Below, piece by piece: positions 7,220-15,478 of a DNA stretch of 64,000 nucleotides. This stretch comes from Actinomadura meyerae. Lineage in GTDB: Bacteria > Actinomycetota > Actinomycetes > Streptosporangiales > Streptosporangiaceae. Each line of letters opens with the position of its first letter. The stretch's first letter is position 1. The translations under genes and the position numbers were made by a program. Location: positions 62,001 through 126,000 of the forward strand of contig NZ_FZOR01000015.1 of the NCBI RefSeq assembly GCF_900188445.1, given 5' to 3'. The notes under the pieces were generated by a model. The model was not told the origin of the DNA and searched no databases. It was given only the letters and a program-made list of their open reading frames with translations.

Positions 7220-10200
7220 GTGCGGCTGCCGGAACATCTGGAACTGCTCGTCACGGACGAGCCCGTCCTCGACTTGTACGCGTCCCCTCCGTGGCGCGTC
7301 CCGGACGGGTTCTACGAGGAGATCCACAGCCGCGTGGACGCGCTCGTCAAGGACCCTCGCTGCGCGGAACTCACCGTGGACGAGCACGGGCTGATGCACT
7401 CCCCCGCCCCGCTCATCGTCGCCGAGCTGATGACCATGCTCGGCTTCCTCCCTGGCGGCGCCGCCGTCATGGCCGGGTCGGGCGCAAAGCTGTACTACGA
7501 CGTCTTCGGTCCCTACATGCGCGACCCGATGGACCCCTCCGAGAACGACGTCGACTGGACGGCCGGGGCCGGGGACTTCCGGCCCTTCGACTGGCTGGAG
7601 GAGACCCGCGACCAGGATCTCGCGCTCACTCTCGCCCGCGAGGCGGTCGGGGTGTTCGAGGGCCTGGAGCCGTTCGAGCGGCGGCGGCGCGCCCTGCTCC
7701 GGCTGTTCGACAACCCGCCGTCCGGGGACTGGCTCTCGCTGCCCCTGGAGAAGCGGCGCAACGCGTGGGCCGCGCAGGCCGACGACGACGTCCTCGCCGT
7801 CCTGCCGGAGCTGGCCGGCCCGATCGGCTACCTGGACTGGGTGTGCTCGGGGCTGCTGCCCGTCCACGAGCACCTGCGCCAGGTGGCCCCGCACGGCGAG
7901 ACCGCCGACGGGCTGCTCGTCCACCTGCTGCTCCAGGCGGGGCTCGAGCAGGTCCCGGCCGAACTGTCGGTCGTCCTCACCGAGGACCGGTTCGGCGAGC
8001 TGCTCGGACGGTTCGAGGACGCCCGCGGCTCCTCCTTCGACCCCGACGACTGGTGCTCGGACGAGTGGGCGTGGCTCGCCCGCGCGCTCGGCGCCGGCGC
8101 CGTCGACGCCTGCCGGGGGTGGCTCGACATGGCCGCCCGCTTCACCGGCTGCGTCCAGGGGCTGCCCGGTCCCGCGCGCGGGCCCGACCCCGTGTGGCTT
8201 CCCGTCGGCGGGTTCCAGAAGGACGTGCGCCGCCTGTTCGGCCCGCGCCGGCGCGTCGCCAACCCGCTCGCCGCGAGCCTCGGCGCGGCGCCGTCGCGGG
8301 GGCGCCGCGGCCGCACCGCCGAGATCGAGACCGGGCTGATCGGGCAGCCGGACGTGGTCGCCGCGCTCGGCGCCATCGCCGCGGGCGACGGCCCGGTCCG
8401 GCTGATGATCGTCGGCCCGGACGGCACCGGCAAGCGCGACGCCGCCCAGGAGGTCGCCGAACTCGTCCAGCGGCACGGCATCGTGGAGCCGCCGCTGTGG
8501 CTGGCCGGCGACTTCTTCGCCGCCAAGGAGGTCTCCGCCGCGACCAGCCAGCTCTACTCCGAGGCTCGCGACTGCGCCGGCGTGCGGCTGATGGTCATCG
8601 ACGGGCTGGACGACATGTCCCACGACACGCAGAGCGGCGAGGCCATCGTCGAGCAGCTGCACCGCACCCTGGACGCCCACGACGACCTGCACGTCGTCGT
8701 CCTGTGCGAGCCGGGAGGCGACGAACGGATCCGCGAGGTCAACCCCGCGCTCGCGCTGCGGTTCCAGATCGTCCGCACGCATCCGTTCACCGCCGAGGGC
8801 CACGCGGAGCTGTTCAACCGCGCGATCCAGAAGCGCGGGGCGCGCGCGCACAAGCGCGCCCTAACCGCCGCCGGTGAGCTGCTCGTCCGCACGCCTCCCG
8901 TGCGGAACCTGCGCAACGCCCGCCTGGCCCAGCACCTCGCCGACACCGTCGTGGACGCCGTCCGCGCCCGCACCGAGCCCGGCGCCGAACTCGTCGTCAC
9001 GCACGCCGACATCCCCGCCTCGTTCGACACCACCGGCGACGACCCGATGGCCGAACTCGCCGCCCTCACCGGGCTCGGCGGCGTCAAGCAGGAGATCGAG
9101 CTGCTCGTCGCCGCCGCGAAGGCCGCGAAGATGCGCCGCGACGCCGGGCTGCCCGTCCCCGCGCCGCCCGCCCGGCACATGGTGTTCACCGGCAGCCCCG
9201 GCACCGGCAAGACCGTCGTCGCGCGGCTGTTCGCCCGCGTGCTGAAGGACCTCGGCGTCCTGTCGTCCGGGCACCTGGTCGAGACGTCCCGCGCCGGGCT
9301 CGTCGGGCGCTACGTCGGCGAGACCGCCGGGAAGACCCGCGGCGTCGTGCAGCGCGCCGTCGGCGGCGTCCTGTTCGTCGACGAGGCGTACGCGCTGGCC
9401 CCGACGGGCTCGGAGGACGACTACGGCCCCGAGGCCGTCGCCGAGCTGCTGAAGGGCATGGAGGACCACCGGGACGACCTCGTCGTCATCGTCGCGGGCT
9501 ACGAGCGCGAGATGCAGCGGTTCATCGCCTCCGACCCGGGCCTGGCCTCCCGGTTCCCCGGCACGGTCCGGTTCCCCGACTTCAGCGACGCCGAGCTGCT
9601 GGAGATCTTCACCGGGCAGGCCGCGGCCGCCGGGCTGGAGGTGTCGGACGGGGCGCGCGGCAAGCTCGCCGACCTGCTGCGCCGGGCCCCGCGCGGCCGG
9701 TCCTTCGGCAACGCCCGCGTCATGCGCAACCTGTGCGAGCGCGCCATCACGCTGCAGGCCCGCCGCGTCACCGCGCTGGACGCGCCCACCGCCGCCGACC
9801 TCGCCCGCCTCACCGCCGACGACATCCCGGACGGCCTCGGCGGCGCCACGCGGGTGCCGCCCGCCACCGACCCGCTCGCCGGGCTGGACGCCCTGATCGG
9901 GCTCGCGTCCGTCAAGGAGGAGGTGCGCCGGCTCGCCGCCGAGGCCCGCGCCGCCGACCTGCGCCGCGCCGCCGGGCAGTCCGCCGGCGCCCCGGCCCGG
10001 CACATGGTGTTCACCGGCAACCCCGGCACCGCCAAGACGACCGTGGCGCGGCTCGTCGCGTCCGTCTACGCGCAGGTCGGGCTGCTGTCGTCCGGGCACC
10101 TCGTCGAGGTGTCCCGCGCCGACCTCGCCGGTGCCTACGTCGGCCAGACCGCGCCGCGGGTGCGGGCCGCCGTCGAGCAGGCCCTCGGCGGGGTCCTGTT

Positions 10201-10687
10201 CATCGACGAGGCGTACTCCCTGGCCGGCGACCAGTACGGGCGGGAGGCCGTCGCGACGCTCGTCCAGCTGATGGAGGAGTACCGCGGCGACCTGGTGGTC
10301 ATCGCGGCGGGCTACCAGCGCGAGATGGACGCCTTCCTGGACGCCAACTCCGGGCTGCGGTCCCGCTTCCCCAAGCGGCTGGCGTTCCCCGACTACTCCG
10401 ACGACGAGCTGGTCGCGATCTTCGAGCACCTCGCGGCGCGGGACGGGCTCCGGCCCGCGCCGGACGTCCCGGCCCGCCTCCGCGAGATCCTGCGGGACGT
10501 GCCGCGCGGCCCGTCGTTCGGCAACGGCCGCCTCATGCGCAACCTGCTGGACGACGCCCTGGCCGTCCAGGCCGGGCGGCTCACCGCGGCCTCCGGCCCG
10601 GAGGAGCTCGCCACGCTGGAGGCCGCCGACCTGCGGCCCCCGCAGGGCCCGTCCGGCGCGTCGGGGAGCGTCGGCCTCTACCTGTAG
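7220..10687 (+). CDS. Triple-module AAA+ ATPase, CbxX/SpoVK type
   Basis: A 1155-residue cytoplasmic ATPase. The GTG at 7220 follows GGGGAGGAG at a good distance. Residues 1-380 form a helical, acidic N-terminal domain of no recognised family. Three P-loop modules follow. Module 1 is divergent, with Walker A GPDGTGKR at 399-406 and a Walker B-like VIDGLDD. Modules 2 and 3 are classic CbxX/CfqX/SpoVK AAA domains: GSPGTGKT at 658-665 with VLFVDEAYALAP, and GNPGTAKT at 933-940 with VLFIDEAYSLAG. Both carry the family's SGHLVE(T/V)SRA and RSRFP-type arginine-finger regions. Relatives act as rubisco activases, sporulation factors or type VII secretion EccA-like motors, so the role here is open. 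It converges on the HAAS gene with 6 bp between. Confidence 0.85.
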   Translation: MRLPEHLELLVTDEPVLDLYASPPWRVPDGFYEEIHSRVDALVKDPRCAELTVDEHGLMHSPAPLIVAELMTMLGFLPGGAAVMAGSGAKLYYDVFGPYMRDPMDPSENDVDWTAGAGDFRPFDWLEETRDQDLALTLAREAVGVFEGLEPFERRRRALLRLFDNPPSGDWLSLPLEKRRNAWAAQADDDVLAVLPELAGPIGYLDWVCSGLLPVHEHLRQVAPHGETADGLLVHLLLQAGLEQVPAELSVVLTEDRFGELLGRFEDARGSSFDPDDWCSDEWAWLARALGAGAVDACRGWLDMAARFTGCVQGLPGPARGPDPVWLPVGGFQKDVRRLFGPRRRVANPLAASLGAAPSRGRRGRTAEIETGLIGQPDVVAALGAIAAGDGPVRLMIVGPDGTGKRDAAQEVAELVQRHGIVEPPLWLAGDFFAAKEVSAATSQLYSEARDCAGVRLMVIDGLDDMSHDTQSGEAIVEQLHRTLDAHDDLHVVVLCEPGGDERIREVNPALALRFQIVRTHPFTAEGHAELFNRAIQKRGARAHKRALTAAGELLVRTPPVRNLRNARLAQHLADTVVDAVRARTEPGAELVVTHADIPASFDTTGDDPMAELAALTGLGGVKQEIELLVAAAKAAKMRRDAGLPVPAPPARHMVFTGSPGTGKTVVARLFARVLKDLGVLSSGHLVETSRAGLVGRYVGETAGKTRGVVQRAVGGVLFVDEAYALAPTGSEDDYGPEAVAELLKGMEDHRDDLVVIVAGYEREMQRFIASDPGLASRFPGTVRFPDFSDAELLEIFTGQAAAAGLEVSDGARGKLADLLRRAPRGRSFGNARVMRNLCERAITLQARRVTALDAPTAADLARLTADDIPDGLGGATRVPPATDPLAGLDALIGLASVKEEVRRLAAEARAADLRRAAGQSAGAPARHMVFTGNPGTAKTTVARLVASVYAQVGLLSSGHLVEVSRADLAGAYVGQTAPRVRAAVEQALGGVLFIDEAYSLAGDQYGREAVATLVQLMEEYRGDLVVIAAGYQREMDAFLDANSGLRSRFPKRLAFPDYSDDELVAIFEHLAARDGLRPAPDVPARLREILRDVPRGPSFGNGRLMRNLLDDALAVQAGRLTAASGPEELATLEAADLRPPQGPSGASGSVGLYL

Positions 10688-10693
10688 GGCCCG

Positions 10694-11422
10694 CTACTGG
10701 GCGCGATGGGTCTGCCACCTGCGCAGGCCCATCAGCACGAGGGCCACCACGCCGCCGGTCAGGCAGCCCGCGATGAAGGTGGGGTGGGAGTCGTCCGGAG
10801 CTAGGACGACCCACGCCGTGCACAGCGCGGCGATGAAGGCGAAGTAGCCGACGATGAAGAGGTAGAAGCGCTTGCTCCAGTAGGTCGCCTTGGCCGGGAC
10901 CTCCGGCGACGCGTCGAGCTCGCCCTCCAGGCCGAGGGTGGCCGCCTTGGGGCGCTTGAAGTACTCGTAGTGGAACCATGTCCCGCAGGGCTCCCAGCCC
11001 TCCGGGGCGAGGCGCTCCTCGACGGCGGCGCGGTTGCGGGGCAGCACGGTCTCGCGGCGGTACTCCCAGCGCAGCGGGCGGTCGGCGGCGCGGCGGCTCA
11101 CGAAGCGGCCGGCGGCGTCGACCCGCTCGACCTCCCATCCCTCGTCGCCGTAGCGGTCGAGCACCTCGCGCTCGTGGAACGCGTCGGCACGCCACGTCCA
11201 TGTCTCGGCCTCCGCCGGGGGTGCGGCGGCGGCGCTCGCGCGCTCGCCCTCCCCAGCGAGCTGGGCGGCGAACGCGTCCGGCGTGCCGAACTCCTGCTCG
11301 GGGTCGGTGCCGGACTCGGCCGCGAAGGCGGCCAGGTCGGCCACGGTCCGGGTGATCTCGTTCTCGGGGAGGCCGCGGCCGCGCAGGCTCCGCGTCAGTT
11401 CGTCGAAGTAGGGGTGGGTCAT
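10694..11422 (-). CDS. HAAS/DUF2812-like membrane protein paired with PadR
   Basis: A 242-residue protein whose ATG overlaps the PadR stop codon (ATGA), so the two are co-translated. Residues 1-45 (MTHPYFDELTRSLRGRG...ITRTVADLAAFAAE) resemble the HAAS helical domain typically encoded beside PadR regulators. The middle (about 75-155) contains two repeats around GDEGWEVERVDAAGRF and LAPEGWEPCGTWFHYEYFKRP, which resemble DUF2812. Two hydrophobic segments near the C-terminus (RFYLFIVGYFAFIAALCTAW and FIAGCLTGGVVALVLMGL) anchor it in the membrane. HAAS/PadR pairs are thought to form envelope-responsive switches; the signal is unknown. Confidence 0.7.
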   Translation of the reverse strand: MTHPYFDELTRSLRGRGLPENEITRTVADLAAFAAESGTDPEQEFGTPDAFAAQLAGEGERASAAAAPPAEAETWTWRADAFHEREVLDRYGDEGWEVERVDAAGRFVSRRAADRPLRWEYRRETVLPRNRAAVEERLAPEGWEPCGTWFHYEYFKRPKAATLGLEGELDASPEVPAKATYWSKRFYLFIVGYFAFIAALCTAWVVLAPDDSHPTFIAGCLTGGVVALVLMGLRRWQTHRAQ

Positions 11423-11757
11423 CGCTCGGCTCCCTGGGTGAGCATCTTCCGCACTGATTCGTCGAAGGCGAGCCACAGGCCGCTCTGCTCGGCGAGCGTC
11501 GCGCTGCCCGCGGCCGTGAGGCGGTAGTACCGGCGGCCGGGCCCGCGGTCGGCGGCGCGGAACTCCGAGGAGACCAGCCCCGCCTCCTCCAGCCGGTTGA
11601 GGACGGGGTACAGCGTGCCGCCCTTGATCTGCCCGAGCCCCGCGTCCGCGAGGGTCTTGGCGATCTCGTACCCGTAGCTCTCGCCCCGGGTCAGCCCGGC
11701 GAGGACCAGCAGGTCGAGGACGCCCTTGAGCCAGCTGGCGCGGCGGTCGACGGCCAT
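11419..11757 (-). CDS. PadR-family transcriptional regulator
   Basis: A 112-residue winged-helix repressor. The start is the ATG at 11757 (MAVDRRASWLKGVLDLLVL), about nine bases after GGGGAGG; the frame is open further upstream but that part lies over the promoter. The PadR signature is clear: LDLLVLAGLTRGESYGYEIAKTL, then GTLYPVLNRLEEAGLVSSEF and a wing RRYYRLTAAG. The C-terminal helix mediates dimerisation. Such proteins usually repress their own operon and release DNA on binding a small ligand. Its promoter at 11812-11840 has a dyad inside the spacer, consistent with autoregulation. Confidence 0.9.
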   Translation of the reverse strand: MAVDRRASWLKGVLDLLVLAGLTRGESYGYEIAKTLADAGLGQIKGGTLYPVLNRLEEAGLVSSEFRAADRGPGRRYYRLTAAGSATLAEQSGLWLAFDESVRKMLTQGAER

Positions 11758-11811
11758 GGCGGTCGGCACCTCCCCTTCTGTTCGGCCCATCTGTTCAGGA
11801 CAACGATCTAT

Positions 11812-11845
11812 ACGGTAGGGCAACCTAGTTAGGATTACAACCTAG
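11812..11845 (-). promoter_or_regulatory. PadR operon promoter with spacer dyad
   Basis: On the minus strand, TTGTAA (11840-11835), a 17-nt spacer and TACCGT (11817-11812) form a good promoter about 55 bp before the PadR ATG. The spacer contains the near-palindrome CCTAGTTAGG (11824-11833). The 7-mer AACCTAG occurs twice, at 11822-11828 and 11839-11845. Placement between -35 and -10 is what an autorepressor operator would show. Confidence 0.6.
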
Positions 11846-12005
11846 ATAGCCAGACGAGCATCACCGTCGCAGGCCGCGGCCGGAACCGGACGCGCATAAA
11901 CGGAACGATCACTCGGAATAGCCGGAAGGATCTTGCGGTTGCAACTACCGTGCGAACACCGGCGTACCGGGTAGCACCCAGGTCCACGACCCATGGAGGT
12001 GAACC

Positions 12006-12188
12006 GTGCCGAGCAGCATCCCCCGCACCCGTTCCTCGAACGGACGCAAACACGTGAAGACGACGTCGCTGCGAGCCCTCGCGGTGGCGGCCCAGCTGGA
12101 ACGCAACCACGCCCCGGAGGGACCACCGGGCAAAGTGGACGGCCGGGGGGAGCCCCGTCCCGAGCGGAAGACTCCCGACCCGGCCTGA
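12006..12188 (+). CDS. Small basic hypothetical protein
   Basis: A 60-residue ORF starting at GTG 12006, five bases after a strong GGAGGT, and ending 17 bp before a 11-bp hairpin terminator. The product is basic and polar: MPSSIPRTRSSNGRKHVKTT, an Ala/Leu helix (LRALAVAAQLERNH), then a charged Pro-rich tail. No family is recognised. The good ribosome site and the dedicated terminator argue for a genuine small transcription unit between the PadR and TetR genes. The alternative is a non-coding RNA with a chance ORF. Confidence 0.5.
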   Translation: MPSSIPRTRSSNGRKHVKTTSLRALAVAAQLERNHAPEGPPGKVDGRGEPRPERKTPDPA

Positions 12189-12204
12189 CCCCAGCGTGAC
12201 GCCG

Positions 12205-12231
12205 AGCCCCCGTGCATACCGCACGGGGGCT
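12205..12231. terminator. Strong hairpin terminator
   Basis: AGCCCCCGTGC (12205-12215) and GCACGGGGGCT (12221-12231) pair perfectly over 11 bp around a 5-nt loop. It lies between the 3' end of the small rightward ORF and the 3' end of the leftward TetR gene at 12246, so it can serve both. Confidence 0.75.
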
Positions 12232-12245
12232 TCGCCGTCTCGCGC

Positions 12246-12917
12246 TCAGGGCCCGCCGTGGGCCACGGTGTAGAGCGCGTGGACGGCGGCACGCGTGCGT
12301 TCCGCCCCCACGCCGTCGACCATCGCGGCGAGATGCTCCGCCCCGAGGACGGCCAGGAGCGCATGGGCGGTGGCGTCCGGGTCGGCGACGGCCTCCCCGC
12401 CGCCCCCGGCGTCCGGGACCGTTCCGCCGAGCTGGTCGAGCAGGATCACCAGGTGCCGGTGCCAGAACCCGTAGGCGCCGATGCGGTAGCGCGCTCCCGG
12501 CGCGGCGGTCTCCGACATCCGCACCAGGGACAGATGGGCGAGCACGTAGTCGAGGTAGGCGTCGGCGAAGGCGTGCAGGCGGTCGGCCGGCGGGACGTCC
12601 GCGGTCCCGTCGCCCGGGCCCAGCGGGGGCGGCCCGGAGAGGATCGCGTCCTGCAGGTCGCGCTCGCGCTGGTTCAGCAGGGCCGCCGCCAGCCCGGCCT
12701 TGTCGCCGAACCGGCGGAACAGCGTCCCCTTGCCGACCCCGGCCGCGGCGGCGACGGCGTCCATCGAGACCGAATCGACCCCCTGCCGGGCGAAGAGCTC
12801 GGCCGCCGCGTCCAGCACCTTCGCGCGGTTGCGGGCGGCATCGGCGCGCTCCTTGGGCGGCGGCGTCCGCATCAGTTCGAGGTCGGCGCGCCGGCCGCTC
12901 GCGGGTCCCCGCTCCAT
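12246..12917 (-). CDS. TetR-family transcriptional regulator
   Basis: A 223-residue regulator. The TetR HTH spans about residues 28-75 (NRAKVLDAAAELFARQGVDSVSMDAVAAAAGVGKGTLFRRFGDK in outline, with the TLFRRFGDKAGL recognition helix). The C-terminal domain is helical and contains FADAYLDYVLAHLSL; it should bind an unknown ligand. The N-terminal 20 residues before the HTH are variable, so a later start is possible. An operator-like region with a perfect 12-bp palindrome and a tandem 14-mer lies at 12947-12988, between this gene and the kinase gene, and could control both. Confidence 0.88.
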   Translation of the reverse strand: MERGPASGRRADLELMRTPPPKERADAARNRAKVLDAAAELFARQGVDSVSMDAVAAAAGVGKGTLFRRFGDKAGLAAALLNQRERDLQDAILSGPPPLGPGDGTADVPPADRLHAFADAYLDYVLAHLSLVRMSETAAPGARYRIGAYGFWHRHLVILLDQLGGTVPDAGGGGEAVADPDATAHALLAVLGAEHLAAMVDGVGAERTRAAVHALYTVAHGGP

Positions 12918-12946
12918 CGGCCGCCTCCCCGTCCCCGTCCGACCAG

Positions 12947-12988
12947 CCTCGTCGAATCAACCTCGTCGAATCAACCGGACTATAGTCC
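12947..12988. promoter_or_regulatory. TetR operator region: tandem 14-mer plus 12-bp palindrome
   Basis: CCTCGTCGAATCAA is repeated exactly in tandem at 12947-12960 and 12961-12974. It is followed at 12977-12988 by GGACTATAGTCC, a perfect palindrome of the type often bound by TetR dimers. It lies about 60 bp before the TetR start and 136 bp before the kinase start. Binding by the adjacent TetR protein is inference from position. Confidence 0.55.
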
Positions 12989-13123
12989 TATTGCTCGCGC
13001 GCACGCACCCGGATCGAGGTCGCCGGGGAGATCATCGATCGTGCGGAGCGCCTACCATCGTCTGCCCAATAGTCTTGCTGCACGGTCTTGCGGACGAGCC
13101 GGAAGCGACGGGGAGCGAGTGGT

Positions 13124-15034
13124 GTGACGGACAGGACGATGCCGGACGCCCTGCCACTGAGGTCGGGCGACCCCACTGAGCTGGGCGGATACGAGATCCT
13201 CGGCCGCCTCGGGGAGGGCGGCCAGGGGGCGGTCTTCCTCGGCCGCCGGGCCGGTGACACCGGACCGATCCGGTCCTCCGACCATGTCGCGATCAAGCTG
13301 CTGCACGGCGGTCTCGCCGGCGACGAGTCGGCCCGCGCGCGCTTCGTCCGCGAACTCGAGGTCGCCAAGCGCGTCGCGCGGTTCTGCACCGCGCAGGTGC
13401 TCGACGCCGATGTCGCGGGCGACCAGCCCTACATCGTCAGCGAGTACGTGCCGGGCCTGTCGCTGCACCATGTCGTGCGGACGGAGGGCCCGCGCACGGG
13501 CGGTGCGCTGGAGCGCCTCGCGATCAGCACCCTGACCGCGCTCACCGCGATCCACCAGGCCGGCATCGTCCACCGCGACTTCAAGCCGCACAACGTGATG
13601 CTGGGCCCGGACGGCCCTCGCGTCATCGACTTCGGCGTGGCGCGCGCGCTGGGCGCGGCGGGCGAGACGCAGAACGTCGGCACGCCCGCCTACATGTCGC
13701 CCGAGCACTTCACCGGCGGCGAGGTCGGCCCCGCGGCCGACATGTTCGCGTGGGGGACGACGATGGCGTTCGCCGCCACGGGGCGTCCCGCGTTCGGGAA
13801 CGACGAGATGGCGACGGTCATGCACCGGATCCTCACCGGCGAGCCCGATCTCGGCGACCTGCCCGACCCGATGCGCGAGCTGGTCCTGGCGTGCCTGTCC
13901 AAGGAGCCGTCGCAGCGCCCGACCGCGCGGCAGGCCCAGGAGCGCCTGGTCGGCGCCGCCACCGGGACGTTCGCGGCCGGATCGCCCGTCCCGCCGCTGC
14001 CCGCCTTCCCCGGCCTGCCCGCCGACTCGGCGGCGACCCCCGGCGCGGGCGGCCCGCGGAGTTCGACGGACCCTTACGCCTCCCCGTCGGCGATGGCGGG
14101 CGCCCTGCTGCCCCCCGACCACGTCACCGACCCGTCGGCTCCCCGGAACAGGACGGCCCCGCAGCCGCCGCCCTACGAGGAGCTGAACCCGCAGCCGGCC
14201 ATGCCGGGCCAGGCGCACGGCGCGCCCCCGCCGGTCCCGCCCGCCGGACCGCACGGCCAGGGCCCGCACGGTCTCAGCCCGCACGGTCTCAGCCCGCACG
14301 GTCTCAGCCCACACGGCCAGGGCCCGCACGGCCCGGAGCGCAGGAAGCGCGGGCGTCTCGTCGTGCCCATCGCGGCAGCGGCGGCGGTGGCCGTCGTCCT
14401 CGCGGGCGGTGCCGCCTGGGCCGCGACGAGGGGCGGCGACGACCAGGGCAAGGACCAGCAGACCGTCGCCTCCGACGACAACCAGGGCGCGCAGGAGGGT
14501 GCCGGGCCGACGGACGACGCGGGCAACGCCGCGCAGAACCCGTCCAGCCGGAAGCCCGGTCAGCCGCAGGGCGAGAAGAGCGGCGACCCCGCGTCCCCCA
14601 GCCCGTCCAAAAAGCCGGGGACGCCGCAGCAGCCCGGCCAGCCCGCACCCACGCCGGGCACCGGCGGCGGTGGCGGTGGTGGCGGCGGCACCACCCCCGG
14701 CAAGGAGCCCGCCAACAAGTACACCCCGCAGCAGGCGTGCAACGGCGGCGGCCACGGAAGCGGCTACTACGTGCAGCGGTCGCTGAGCGTCTCCGGCGGC
14801 GTCGCCTACCTGCTCTACAACAGCTCCGGCTACAACTGCGCGGTCACCATGAAGACGGTGAACGTCGGCAAGGCGTCGTCCGTGTCGGTGTGGATCCAGA
14901 AGAAGGGCGGCAGCTCCATCGCCGACAGCGGGTCGTTCGCCTGGTACGCCGGACCGGTGTACGTGAAGGCGCCCGGCGTCTGCGTGAGGTTCGGCGGCAA
15001 CGGCCGCAGCGCCCCCTACGGCAACTGCGGCTGA
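13124..15034 (+). CDS. Membrane Ser/Thr protein kinase with SapA-like extracellular domain
   Basis: A 636-residue bacterial Hanks-type kinase; the GTG at 13124 lies eight bases after GGGAG. Residues 20-280 are the kinase: glycine loop GRLGEGGQGAVFLG, lysine motif AIKLLHG, catalytic HRDFKPHN (His150-Asp152), DFGVARA and TPAYMSPEH. A long Pro/Gly linker contains a five-residue repeat PHGLS. A single membrane helix lies at about 410-433 (VPIAAAAAVAVVLAGGAAW). Outside there is a Ser/Pro/Gly tether, then a folded domain at about 538-636 with YLLYNSSGYNCAVTMK and SGSFAWYAGPVYVKAPGVCV. This resembles streptomycete spore-associated protein A instead of the usual PASTA repeats. The family relation is recalled, not searched. 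Confidence 0.85.
   Translation: MTDRTMPDALPLRSGDPTELGGYEILGRLGEGGQGAVFLGRRAGDTGPIRSSDHVAIKLLHGGLAGDESARARFVRELEVAKRVARFCTAQVLDADVAGDQPYIVSEYVPGLSLHHVVRTEGPRTGGALERLAISTLTALTAIHQAGIVHRDFKPHNVMLGPDGPRVIDFGVARALGAAGETQNVGTPAYMSPEHFTGGEVGPAADMFAWGTTMAFAATGRPAFGNDEMATVMHRILTGEPDLGDLPDPMRELVLACLSKEPSQRPTARQAQERLVGAATGTFAAGSPVPPLPAFPGLPADSAATPGAGGPRSSTDPYASPSAMAGALLPPDHVTDPSAPRNRTAPQPPPYEELNPQPAMPGQAHGAPPPVPPAGPHGQGPHGLSPHGLSPHGLSPHGQGPHGPERRKRGRLVVPIAAAAAVAVVLAGGAAWAATRGGDDQGKDQQTVASDDNQGAQEGAGPTDDAGNAAQNPSSRKPGQPQGEKSGDPASPSPSKKPGTPQQPGQPAPTPGTGGGGGGGGGTTPGKEPANKYTPQQACNGGGHGSGYYVQRSLSVSGGVAYLLYNSSGYNCAVTMKTVNVGKASSVSVWIQKKGGSSIADSGSFAWYAGPVYVKAPGVCVRFGGNGRSAPYGNCG
14252..14331 (+). repeat. In-frame 15-bp repeats in the kinase linker
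   Basis: Copies of a 15-bp unit around CACGGTCTCAGCCCG encode PHGLS three times, flanked by PHGQG copies. The unit length keeps the frame, and the array lies in the cytoplasmic linker between the kinase domain and the membrane helix. Confidence 0.8.
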
Positions 15035-15101
15035 CCCCGGCGGGTCCCGGCGGGCCTCGCAGCGACGGAGTCGAGGCGCGAGAGCAAGGCGGCAAATTAA
15101 A

Positions 15102-15127
15102 AGGCCACCCTCGCGCCTGGGTGGCCT
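15102..15127 (-). terminator. Terminator of the XRE-DUF397 operon
   Basis: AGGCCACCC and GGGTGGCCT pair over 9 bp around an 8-nt loop. Read on the minus strand, the stem is followed by TTTTAATTT, a clear U-tract, about 100 bp past the DUF397 stop codon. It may also stop the convergent kinase transcript. Confidence 0.75.
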
Positions 15128-15223
15128 GTGAGCGGTCCGCGGCCCGTACCGCGGCCGGGTCGACATTCGGTGTTCCGGAGCCGACCCGCCGCCGTTCGGG
15201 CGTGCCGATCGTTGGGAGAGCGG

Positions 15224-15478
15224 TCAGTTACGGGAGGCGATGAGATGGTCGAAGTCGCCGTCCTTGGCTCCAAGGATCAGCGCCTCTATCTCCGGGCGGG
15301 TGTAAATCAAGGCGGGTCCGTCGGGATGACGGGAGTTGCGCATCGCCACCTGCCCACCGGGCAGCTCGGCGATTTCCACACAGTTCCCCTGGGAGTTGCT
15401 TCGCCGGGACTTCAGCCACCGCGCTCCGAGGAGTTCGGCGGCCGGCATCCCGTTGTCGTAATCGGTCTGGAGCATCAT
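15224..15478 (-). CDS. DUF397 domain protein
   Basis: An 84-residue protein with the DUF397 pattern: ARWLKSRRSNSQGNCVEIAEL, then VAMRNSRHPDGPALIYTRPEIEALI. Its ATG overlaps the XRE stop (ATGA), so the two are co-translated. In Streptomyces such proteins form regulatory sets with an XRE/DUF5753 DNA-binding protein and an RsbW-like ATPase (whiJ and abaA-type loci) that influence development and antibiotic production. The biochemical role of DUF397 itself is poorly defined; an antitoxin-like or co-regulator role is often suggested. Confidence 0.9.
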   Translation of the reverse strand: MMLQTDYDNGMPAAELLGARWLKSRRSNSQGNCVEIAELPGGQVAMRNSRHPDGPALIYTRPEIEALILGAKDGDFDHLIASRN

